From NCBI RefSeq assembly GCF_017873565.1, contig NZ_JAGGKH010000005.1:62001-126000 (forward strand): DNA of 64,000 bases, read 5' to 3'. Source of the stretch: Lederbergia galactosidilytica. GTDB taxonomy: Bacteria > Bacillota > Bacilli > Bacillales > Bacillaceae_C. The notes beneath the pieces were generated by a model, which made no database searches, was not told the origin of the DNA, and was given only the letters and a program-made list of their open reading frames with translations. Made by a program: the position numbers and the translations under genes. Shown here in pieces: positions 46,228 to 53,968 of the stretch (positions are counted from its first letter, which is position 1; each line of letters begins with the position of its first letter).

Positions 46228-47889
46228 TTGAGTATGAAGAAAAATTGGGGTTTCTTAGTGGGAGTCCTTTTTATGGTACTGCTTTTTGCTGGGTGTAATT
46301 CTGGAACATCAACTGATCCTAAGCCGGAAGAGAACAAGAATGGGGATACGAAACAGCAAGCTGATGACGAAGAAAATGGAGAAATATTTGAACTAGGTAG
46401 TGAGCCATTAGACATTACAATGTTTGGTAACTATGATTGGTATACAATGCCACCGTGGGGTGAGGATGTTTCCACAGGACATATAAAGGAAAAGTGGAAG
46501 GTCGATGTGCAAGCAATTGATGGTGGAGGAGATGCCGCCCAAAAACTTGGTACAATGATTGCGGATGGCAAGTTACCTGATTTTATATGGACAGATAAAG
46601 GTGCAGATGTAGAAAGATTACGACAGGGTGGAGTACTAGTGCCATTGGATGATTATCTAGATAAATATCCAAACTTAAAGAACTGGTTTGGTGAAGAAGG
46701 TTTGAATATGCTTCGTTCAGAGGATGGAAAACTGTATCAATTTCCAAATTGGTATAATGCTAAGCCATTCGGAAATGCTGGATACGTTGTAAATAAAGAG
46801 ATTTATGAAAAACTAGATTCACCAAAATTAGAAACAACAGATGATTTGTATGAGTATTTAAAAAAGGTCAAAGCAGAATTCCCTGATGTTACTCCCTTTG
46901 AAACACATGTAGATGGACAAGGTGTTAGTGTACTTTACTCTGCATTCGCTGAAGATCGTTCACCTGGAGATATTCGCCGTCATGCGGTTGCGGAAGGAGA
47001 CAAACTTACATCTATCTTTGAGAATGAGGAATATAAAGAATCATTACAATATGCGAATAAGCTATTCCGTGAAAAACTTATTACGCAAGATGCTCTGACA
47101 CAAGATCTTGATTCGGTTGAAGCGAAGGTTATGAATGGGAAAGTGGCTGTTTATGCTGCAGCAAGTCCAACGGATATAGCATCACCTGCTCATTATGAAT
47201 TGATTAAGAAGAATAAAGATAGTGGATACTTTATGATTTGGCCAATTCATAAAGAAGGTTTAGACAAAGATAAGATTTATCCAGGAGATTTTAGTATGAT
47301 GGGATGGAATGTAAGCGTAATTACAACAAGTGCTGAAGATCCAGAAAAAGTATTTGCCTTCTTAGATTGGTTAACTGGACCTGAAGGACAGTCCAATTTA
47401 ATTTTTGGTCCTGAGGGAGAGTATTGGGATGGATTTGACAGTGATGGTTATCCGCAATTCACAGAAAAATATAGTACAGATACAGCTGGGGCAGCAAAGA
47501 TTGACCAAGATACAGCTAATTTCCAATGGAATGGAAACTCTAATTTTCTTGATACAGCAAAATCAAATTATACCCAAACTTTGCCTTTAGAAGAACGCCG
47601 TTGGGATACACATTGGCAATACGAGGTTACCTGGCCAACTCAATTAAACGGTACAGAGTTTGAAAATATTAATCCATTACCGGACACAGAAGAGGGGATG
47701 ATCTTACAGACCATAAACGATATTGCGGAGGAGCTAAGAGCTCAGGCTCTACATGCTAAGAGTGAAGATGAAGTGGAAACATTGCTTGCTAATGCAGCAG
47801 AAAATGCAAACAATGAAGGACATGCTAAGCTTCTCGAGTTTCAAACAAAGAAATGGCAAGAAAATTTAAAGAAAATGGCTGGAAATTAA
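46228..47889 (+). CDS. Sugar ABC transporter, substrate-binding lipoprotein (LipO/YtcQ type)
   Basis: This 553-residue lipoprotein has a signal ending LLFAGC and a Lys/Asn/Asp-rich linker. A large family-1 binding domain follows, with ADGKLPDFIWTDKGADVERL, EDGKLYQFPNWYNA and GPEGEYWDGFDSDGYP, as in LipO/YtcQ proteins. AAGGGGG lies 7 bases before the TTG start; the ATG two codons later is too far for that site. It is the last gene of the operon, followed by a strong terminator. Substrate unknown; context suggests amino-sugar oligomers. Confidence 0.9.
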   Translation: MSMKKNWGFLVGVLFMVLLFAGCNSGTSTDPKPEENKNGDTKQQADDEENGEIFELGSEPLDITMFGNYDWYTMPPWGEDVSTGHIKEKWKVDVQAIDGGGDAAQKLGTMIADGKLPDFIWTDKGADVERLRQGGVLVPLDDYLDKYPNLKNWFGEEGLNMLRSEDGKLYQFPNWYNAKPFGNAGYVVNKEIYEKLDSPKLETTDDLYEYLKKVKAEFPDVTPFETHVDGQGVSVLYSAFAEDRSPGDIRRHAVAEGDKLTSIFENEEYKESLQYANKLFREKLITQDALTQDLDSVEAKVMNGKVAVYAAASPTDIASPAHYELIKKNKDSGYFMIWPIHKEGLDKDKIYPGDFSMMGWNVSVITTSAEDPEKVFAFLDWLTGPEGQSNLIFGPEGEYWDGFDSDGYPQFTEKYSTDTAGAAKIDQDTANFQWNGNSNFLDTAKSNYTQTLPLEERRWDTHWQYEVTWPTQLNGTEFENINPLPDTEEGMILQTINDIAEELRAQALHAKSEDEVETLLANAAENANNEGHAKLLEFQTKKWQENLKKMAGN

Positions 47890-47899
47890 AGTATAATGA

Positions 47900-47946
47900 G
47901 AAAGGGGGATTTCCATCACGTGCTACGATGGCCCCCTTTTCCTTTT
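47900..47946 (+). terminator. Intrinsic terminator of second sugar ABC operon
   Basis: AAAGGGGG and CCCCCTTTT enclose an inner CCATC/GATGG stem; TTCCTTTT follows. Confidence 0.9.
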
Positions 47947-48181
47947 AATAAAGATACAGCTAAACAGAAAAAGGAAATCTTCCTCTTTCTTTAAAGTTCA
48001 TGTAAAATAAGAATAGATAAAACTATAATTCAGTATATTGTATATGACGATGAAGGATTATAACGGTAAATGGTGAAATATGCTATCTTCATTATTATGT
48101 TCTCCCTTAAATATATTTGAATGGAAGATTCCTAATATTCTATTGATTCCTAATGTAATATGGAAAATTAGCATATTATTA

Positions 48182-48222
48182 ATAGATACCTATATAGTTA
48201 TCTATACATTATATGCTATACT
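48182..48222 (+). promoter_or_regulatory. Operator-like palindrome and -10 upstream of the GntR gene
   Basis: ATAGATA-N10-TATCTAT (48182-48205) is symmetrical and is followed by TATACT (48217-48222). A GntR/UTRA repressor starts 55 bases further, so autoregulation is likely. The rest of 47947-48181 is AT-rich and empty. Confidence 0.5.
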
Positions 48223-48277
48223 TAAGTAAATAAATTTATTTTACTCACCATGAGATACAAGAGAGGAGAGCATAAAA

Positions 48278-49003
48278 ATGATTGATAAAAATTCACCAAT
48301 ACCCATTTACTACCAATTAAAACAATATATTTTAAAGTTAATTGAAACTGGTGAGCTTCAGCCAGGAGATGCAATTCCTTCTGAACGAGAATTTGGGGAG
48401 AGGTTTGGCATAAGTCGAATGACGGTCCGACAAGCAATTACGAACCTGGCAAATGAAAGGGTTCTTTATCGGGTAAAAGGTAAGGGAACGTTTGTAATGG
48501 CGCCGAAGTTAGAGCAAAGCTTACAAGGGCTAACTAGTTTTACAGAAGATATGAAAGCTCGCGGTATGAAGGCGAGTAGTAAGCTGTTAAGCTTTGGTAT
48601 CATTTCGGCTGATGAAAATCTTGCGAAAGAATTGGATATAAAAGAAAATGATGAGGTTTATGAAATAAAACGAATTCGTTTAGCAGAGGAAATTCCAATG
48701 GCTTTAGAACGTACCTATATTTCAGCTCATATTGTCCCTACACTTACAGAGGAAATTGTTCAGAATTCCTTATATCAATATATAGAAAATGAGCTACATT
48801 TAAGAATTGCATCAGGAATGCAAAAGATTGAAGCTTCTCTTGCTAATGCAGAAGAGTTAAGACATTTACAAATCTCTTCAGACACACCAATCCTATTAAT
48901 GGAAAGAAAAACACATTTAGAAGATGATACAGTATTTGAAATAGTAAAATCCTCATATCGAGCAGATCGTTATAAGTTTATGACCAATTTAAAGAGATAC
49001 TAA
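48278..49003 (+). CDS. GntR/UTRA-family regulator (NagR/YvoA-like)
   Basis: It encodes 241 residues. An N-terminal GntR winged helix has IPIYYQLKQYILKLIETGEL and FGISRMTVRQAITNLANERVL. The C-terminal UTRA domain (about 90-235) has TSFTEDMKARGMKASSKLLS and IRLAEEIPMALERTYIS. This is the architecture of NagR/YvoA, which senses GlcN-6-P or GlcNAc-6-P and represses amino-sugar uptake genes. GAGAGGAG precedes the ATG. murQ follows after 26 bases, so it probably controls murQ and the nearby importers. The ligand is inferred. Confidence 0.88.
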   Translation: MIDKNSPIPIYYQLKQYILKLIETGELQPGDAIPSEREFGERFGISRMTVRQAITNLANERVLYRVKGKGTFVMAPKLEQSLQGLTSFTEDMKARGMKASSKLLSFGIISADENLAKELDIKENDEVYEIKRIRLAEEIPMALERTYISAHIVPTLTEEIVQNSLYQYIENELHLRIASGMQKIEASLANAEELRHLQISSDTPILLMERKTHLEDDTVFEIVKSSYRADRYKFMTNLKRY

Positions 49004-49029
49004 CTTTTTGTCTGGGGGGTAAAAATAGC

Positions 49030-49929
49030 ATGAGTGTAACAGAGTTAGTTAATCCTAATAGTGTGGATATTGATGAAATGAGTTCACTTGAAATTGCTTC
49101 TTTAATGATAGAGGAGGATCAAGTTATTTATGGTGCTCTTCAACAGGCATTGGGTGATATAGCTTTTGCGATTGATTTAATGGTTAAGCAATGGGAAGTT
49201 GGTGGAAGAATTTTTGTGGCTGGAGCTGGAACAAGCGGAAGAATAGGTGTTTTAGATGCCGCAGAACTTGGGCCGACCTTCTCAATTGATGAAAGCCGTT
49301 GGATCGGTCTAATCGCGGGTGGATATGAAGCAATGTGGAAACCCCTAGAAACTCTTGAAGATGATGAAAAAATCATTTGTGAACTACTAGAGCAGCATGA
49401 TTTTAATGAAAAAGATACGTTTCTTGGTCTAACCGCAAGTGGTTCGACTCCTTTTGTCATCTCTGGTATTCGATATGCAAAAGGCCAAGGAGGAACAACC
49501 ATTGCAATTAGTTGCAATCCAGATACTTTAGCGAGTGAATTAAGTGATTGTGGTATTGAAGTGATTGTAGGACCTGAGGTGATTAAAGGTTCAACCCGAC
49601 TAAAGGCAGGAACAGCACAAAAAATGGTTGTGAATATTCTTTCGACTGCCACTATGGTACGGGTAGGAAAAGTATATCAAAACCAAATGGTTGATATGCA
49701 ATTGTTAAATAAGAAGTTAATAAAACGGGCAGAACATACTTTAATGGAAATTGCCGATCTATCGGAACTTGAAGCAAGCTCACTACTTAAAGCATGTGAT
49801 TTAGATCTCAAAGTGGCGATTTTCACGGCAATAACAAATGCCGAGACTGCCCATGCACAACATTGTATTAAAGAGAAAAATGGACATTTGAAGCAGGCTA
49901 TTCAGCATTATTTTAGTACAAATCAATAG
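49030..49929 (+). CDS. murQ: N-acetylmuramic acid 6-phosphate etherase
   Basis: This 299-residue cytoplasmic SIS-domain enzyme converts MurNAc-6-P to GlcNAc-6-P and D-lactate in cell-wall sugar recycling. It has GRIFVAGAGTSGRIGVLDAA (substrate phosphate loop and catalytic-Glu region), LTASGSTPFVISG and KAGTAQKMVVNILSTATM. GGGGGT precedes the ATG. It follows the GntR regulator in one operon. No MurNAc PTS (MurP), MurK or NagZ is in the window, so the MurNAc-6-P source must be elsewhere or come through the PfkB-type kinase. Confidence 0.95.
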   Translation: MSVTELVNPNSVDIDEMSSLEIASLMIEEDQVIYGALQQALGDIAFAIDLMVKQWEVGGRIFVAGAGTSGRIGVLDAAELGPTFSIDESRWIGLIAGGYEAMWKPLETLEDDEKIICELLEQHDFNEKDTFLGLTASGSTPFVISGIRYAKGQGGTTIAISCNPDTLASELSDCGIEVIVGPEVIKGSTRLKAGTAQKMVVNILSTATMVRVGKVYQNQMVDMQLLNKKLIKRAEHTLMEIADLSELEASSLLKACDLDLKVAIFTAITNAETAHAQHCIKEKNGHLKQAIQHYFSTNQ

Positions 49930-50168
49930 ATATATAATAGTTTCAACATCTTGGTCTCGCACGGTCTGTTATTTTGGATATTCTTTGGAAGCGGTTATCA
50001 ATAAATAGCTTACGAGAGCCTTCTGCTAAAAGGTAAAAGTAGAGGGTTTTTCTCAATTAGTTAGGATAGGAAGATAGAGGTAATGGATCTTGATTCGCAG
50101 CATACTATTGAGAGATTCGCCAAAAAGTATAGATGGAACAACCTAAGCGTCGCTTTCACAAAGAAGTT

Positions 50169-50208
50169 CTGAACCTATCAAAGGAAAATTCACCTTTGAT
50201 AGGTTCAG
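50169..50208. other. Perfect 16-bp hairpin in the murQ-sortase gap
   Basis: CTGAACCTATCAAAGG (50169-50184) is the exact reverse complement of 50193-50208 around AAAATTCA. There is no T tract. Just after it a startless frame reads GRAPEGAEHSHIAFL, which resembles the end of a fructose-type PTS EIIA domain. The rest of 49930-50356 holds nothing clear. Confidence 0.5.
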
Positions 50209-50356
50209 GGACCTTTACTTGGTAGAGCTCCTGAAGGTGCCGAACATAGCCATATCGCCTTTTTAGCAATATTCCGTGAATCGTTTTCTTAGAATTCTAA
50301 AGATGTCCTTGCTTTAAACGGTGTTTGCCCTTTAGTCCTGAAAACTTAGAGACTTC

Positions 50357-50959
50357 TTACTCCTCGTCCTTCACAGGTGTTGCATAAAGGATATAGCGAT
50401 CAGGAGCGTTTCCAATGTAATGGAAGGGGTAGCAAGTCGTGACCGTGAGCATTTCTTCTTGGTAATCATCAGGGTTGATTACAGTAAGATCATCTTCCGG
50501 AACAATCTCGGAATTTCGAATTGTATACTCAAATGAACCATAGGGCATTTCAACAATAAAACTGTCGCCAATTTCTAACTCGCCAAATTGGCGAAATACG
50601 GTATCCCGATGACCAGATAATACTACTTGACTTTCTTGTCCAGGATAAGAAGTACCTGTATAATGACCAACTCCACGTTCTAGATCTTCTTCTTCAACCC
50701 CTGCTATAATTGGTAACTCTCTATCAAGAGAAGGAATCTTTAAAATTCCAATTACATCTCCCTGGTCTGCTTGGAAGTCAACATTCACTAATTCACCTTC
50801 TTGTGAATATTCTTGTTTTTGAACGGGGGAAGTGAGTTTCTCCTTTGCTTCCTGAATCGCACTCTTTTGTAATTGATCAGCTTGCCAAATCCGCCAAACA
50901 CTAAATAGAATTAAAAGGCCACCTCCTACAATAAGGAGAAGTGGAAAGATTTTTTTCAT
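50357..50959 (-). CDS. Class D sortase
   Basis: This 200-residue membrane-anchored transpeptidase has an N-terminal helix (PLLLIVGGGLLILFSVW) and a sortase barrel with H117 (LSGHRDT), C176 (TVTTCYPF) and R188 (DRYILY), the complete catalytic set. The spacing and TTCYPF signature fit class D sortases such as B. subtilis YhcS, which attach proteins to peptidoglycan in sporulating bacilli. No LPxTG-type substrate is in the window. Its stop lies in front of the intergenic hairpin region. Confidence 0.9.
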   Translation of the reverse strand: MKKIFPLLLIVGGGLLILFSVWRIWQADQLQKSAIQEAKEKLTSPVQKQEYSQEGELVNVDFQADQGDVIGILKIPSLDRELPIIAGVEEEDLERGVGHYTGTSYPGQESQVVLSGHRDTVFRQFGELEIGDSFIVEMPYGSFEYTIRNSEIVPEDDLTVINPDDYQEEMLTVTTCYPFHYIGNAPDRYILYATPVKDEE

Positions 50960-51231
50960 CTCATGACCTTCCTTTTCATTTAAAATAATAAAAGCAAAAT
51001 CTTGATTATAGGGATGATATGTAAGTATCTTATATTATACATGTTTTTATTCCTTTTGGGAGGGCAATCCCCGCCATTTGTCGCATTTTTCAGAGCCCTT
51101 AAGAAAATTCTTGTCAAAGCTATTTTCCTTTAACGTACTTCCGAAAGCAGTCTCCCTTTCAATCGTATGAAGGGCGCAGCCCAACGATAAAGGGGAGATA
51201 AATGTCGGTTGGCGCAAGCTTTAGAAAGGGC

Positions 51232-51283
51232 TTTCGTTCATGGAACGAATGTTCTATAATGGAGTTAGATATAAGGAGGGGTC
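51232..51283 (+). promoter_or_regulatory. DinR/LexA box with promoter but no gene
   Basis: GAAC-GAAT-GTTC (51243-51254) matches the Gram-positive SOS box core GAACNNNNGTTC. It is followed immediately by TATAAT (51255-51260) and a ribosome-binding-like AAGGAGGGG (about 51273). No start codon or frame follows at a usable distance. The wider 50960-51592 gap contains no gene. Confidence 0.55.
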
Positions 51284-51592
51284 ATTCACTTAAGAAGTGA
51301 TAAAATAGAAATAGTGGAATGAATAACAAAGGATAAGCTTGTCTTTTGGATTAGATAGTACTTAGAAAAAGATCAAATCACATAAAGATTTAAAATTTGC
51401 GTGGAGCTTTTTATTTGTATATGGGAACGCTATCATTCAATTTGTAGAAATAGTCTGGAATGCAGGAACTGACAAACTTTATATAGAAAAAGAGCTGAAA
51501 AAAATCATAACTTTTCTTTTAGCTGTTCAGACTAGGGATTCTTTCAAAATATGAAAGATTCTAATTATATATAGAAGGGTTTGTGGCTGACG

Positions 51593-52609
51593 ATGAATAA
51601 AAGAATAGCAGCGTTCGGTGAAGTTATGATGCGGTTGCAAGTACCAAACTCTGAATTACTAACTCAAGCAAACACTTTACAGTATTCATTTTCGGGTACA
51701 GGCGTGAATATTGCTGCAGCGCTAGCAAAAATGGGACATAAAGGATATCTTATTTCCACTTTACCAGAGAATGCATTAGGAGAGGCTGCTTATAGTTATA
51801 TTAGAAAGTTAGGAATTGAAACTGATTTTGTTTATCGGTGTGGTTCTTATATTGGAATGTACTTTTTAGAAAGCGGCTTTGGCAGTCGATCAAGTCGTGT
51901 GACCTACACTAATCGACAGGAGAGTAGTTTTAATACAGCCCCACGATCATTTTATTCATTTAAAGATATAGCTAATTCAATTGATTTTGTTCACTTTTGT
52001 GGAATTACATTATCTGTGAATGATGAAGCCCGTGTTCAAATGAAAGAGTTAGCTAGAAATGTAAAGGCTGCTGGAGGGAAAGTAGTGTTTGATTGTAATT
52101 ATCGCCCTTCGTTATGGGGAAATAATGGGTATCAAATAGCAAAACCCCATTATGAAGAAATGTTGGAATTAGCAGATATCGCGATGATGAATGAAAAAGA
52201 TGCTATGTTGATACTTGGGATGCACACAAATCAGTGGGATCGCCAAGCCCAATTAGAGGAATTGATACCAAAAGTTGCAGAGAGGTATGATATCTCAATC
52301 ATAGCAGGAACTCACCGGAATATTCATGATAATCATCAACATACTCTTAAAGGCTTTCTGTATAAGGATAGCCAATTTACCTATTCAAAAGCCCTCCAAT
52401 TTGCAGTTTTAGATCGAATCGGAGCAGGAGATGCTTTTACAAGCGGAATTATTCATGGTTTTATTCAAAATGAGTCATATCAATGGACGGTAGATTTTGC
52501 TGTTACTGCGGCTAAATTGGCCCATACCATTGTGGGTGACACGCCTTTATCGACAGAAAGAGAAATTATGCAGGCGATGAATCATAAGGTAGCAGATGTT
52601 GTGAGGTAG
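51593..52609 (+). CDS. PfkB-family sugar kinase (2-keto-3-deoxygluconate kinase-like)
   Basis: This 338-residue cytoplasmic ribokinase-type kinase has FGEVMMRLQVPN at the start, FSGTGVNIAAALAKMG (substrate loop), VVFDCNYRPSLWG, and the ATP/anion-hole signature DRIGAGDAFTSGIIHGF with catalytic Asp. DCNYRPSLW is typical of KDG kinases. The start at 51593 is used, but AGAAGGG is 13 bases away and a TTG at 51581 is only one base from it, so the start is uncertain. Its own terminator follows. It may phosphorylate a sugar from the neighbouring catabolic genes. Confidence 0.87.
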   Translation: MNKRIAAFGEVMMRLQVPNSELLTQANTLQYSFSGTGVNIAAALAKMGHKGYLISTLPENALGEAAYSYIRKLGIETDFVYRCGSYIGMYFLESGFGSRSSRVTYTNRQESSFNTAPRSFYSFKDIANSIDFVHFCGITLSVNDEARVQMKELARNVKAAGGKVVFDCNYRPSLWGNNGYQIAKPHYEEMLELADIAMMNEKDAMLILGMHTNQWDRQAQLEELIPKVAERYDISIIAGTHRNIHDNHQHTLKGFLYKDSQFTYSKALQFAVLDRIGAGDAFTSGIIHGFIQNESYQWTVDFAVTAAKLAHTIVGDTPLSTEREIMQAMNHKVADVVR

Positions 52610-52639
52610 TGGGTAAGAGCATATTTGTAAATAATGTTC

Positions 52640-52678
52640 AACTGAAAAGGGAGGGAAGGCCTCTCTTTCCAGTTTTTT
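52640..52678 (+). terminator. Intrinsic terminator of sugar kinase gene
   Basis: AACTGAAAAGGGAGG pairs with CCTCTCTTTCCAGTT, and the right arm runs into TTTTTT. Confidence 0.9.
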
Positions 52679-52714
52679 GAAAAAGGACATATTCTTAACC
52701 ACCCATATGGTCAT

Positions 52715-53470
52715 TTACTTCACAGAGGCTTTCTCATTTGTTAACAAGCTGTAAGCCCAATCGACTTTCTCTTCCGATGGTGTTTGTATCCCCTTCAGCT
52801 TATACTCTATCCCCATAGCCTCATATTTATAAACGCCTAATTGGTGATAAGGAAGGATTTCAATTTTCGCCACATTTTTTAAACTATGAATAAAACTAGA
52901 TAACTTTTGTAAATCATCTTCATTGTCTGTCCAGCCTGGTACAAGAACGTGGCGAATCCAAACAGGCTTTTGTTTTTCCTCTAGATAGCGAGCAAAATTA
53001 AGGATATGTTGATTTGATACACCTGTTAAAGCTTTATGGGTTTGCGGATTTATTTGTTTTAAATCTAATAAGACAAGGTCTGTCACTTCCATAAGAGTAT
53101 CCAGTGATCGTAGAAATCTTTCTTTTCTTGTAAAGCAGCCTCCCGAACTATCGATACATGTGTGGATCCCCAGTTTTTTACATTCGATAAATAGTTCTGT
53201 AATGAATTCGGTGTGCAATAGCGGTTCACCACCACTTACCGTTACGCCTCCATTGGATGCTTGTAGAAAAGGAAGGTAACTGCGTATATCTTTGATTAAC
53301 TCAGCTACAGAAATCTCTTTCCCTTCCCCTCTGCCAAAAGCCCAGGTATCTGGATTATGACAATATAAGCATCTTAATAGACAGCCCTGTGTAAAAATGA
53401 CATAACGTAAACCAGGACCATCGACAGTTCCACATGATTCAACAGAATGAATTCTCGTTTGCACTTTCAT
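52715..53470 (-). CDS. pflA: Pyruvate formate-lyase activating enzyme
   Basis: This 251-residue radical-SAM enzyme installs the glycyl radical on PflB under anaerobic conditions. The CxxxCxxC iron-sulfur motif is C30-C34-C37 (CLLRCLYCHNPD), and GGVTVSGGEPLLH follows for SAM binding. Length is normal. It has its own TTTACCGAAGAGGGGGTT ribosome binding region and lies 498 bases downstream of pflB, an unusually wide gap for this pair. Confidence 0.95.
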   Translation of the reverse strand: MKVQTRIHSVESCGTVDGPGLRYVIFTQGCLLRCLYCHNPDTWAFGRGEGKEISVAELIKDIRSYLPFLQASNGGVTVSGGEPLLHTEFITELFIECKKLGIHTCIDSSGGCFTRKERFLRSLDTLMEVTDLVLLDLKQINPQTHKALTGVSNQHILNFARYLEEKQKPVWIRHVLVPGWTDNEDDLQKLSSFIHSLKNVAKIEILPYHQLGVYKYEAMGIEYKLKGIQTPSEEKVDWAYSLLTNEKASVK

Positions 53471-53968
53471 TTTCTAACCCCCTCTTCGGTAAAATCGAAG
53501 ATAGGTCTGTCACTACTTGAACATATAGGGGTGACAGACATTGTCTTCCTAATCTTAAAAGCTTATGCTATTTCGTATTAAAAATCCTAGTTTGAGAATC
53601 TTCCAAACATGGGGCAAAGATACGTCTTTCTTTGCCTCAGAACATTTATTTGTGTCGCCTTGCATTTTTTCTTGTGGTTTAGGAAACTATTAATTCCTCA
53701 CATGTGGAGAATGTTGCTTGCCGTTCAGCCCTCAGCAAACTTTCAGCTTCTTCCAACGATAAGTCAAGAAAAGCTCATTTTTAGCCGTGTCGGCTACAGA
53801 TGGCAGTGGCTCGGAATCAAATAACTTTAAATCTAAGGGAAGATCAGCCTTTCAAGGTTCAAGAGCTGTTTTGCCCTGAACAGCCGTCTTTCGTCATTCG
53901 TAGTTTCCTTTGCCTCGTCAGAAGCTTAAAAAGCCTGTACGTGAAAAACGGGTGCTTGCGCTTTATTC
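53471..53968. other. 498-base gap between pflB and pflA
   Basis: No convincing gene lies here. On the minus strand GCTGTT-CAGGGCAA-AACAGC (about 53861-53886) is a small hairpin. Short frames on the plus strand lack ribosome binding sites and look random. Confidence 0.4.

Noticed and set aside
53609-53824. Short plus-strand frames in the pflB-pflA gap
   Set aside because: They overlap each other in different frames, with no ribosome sites.
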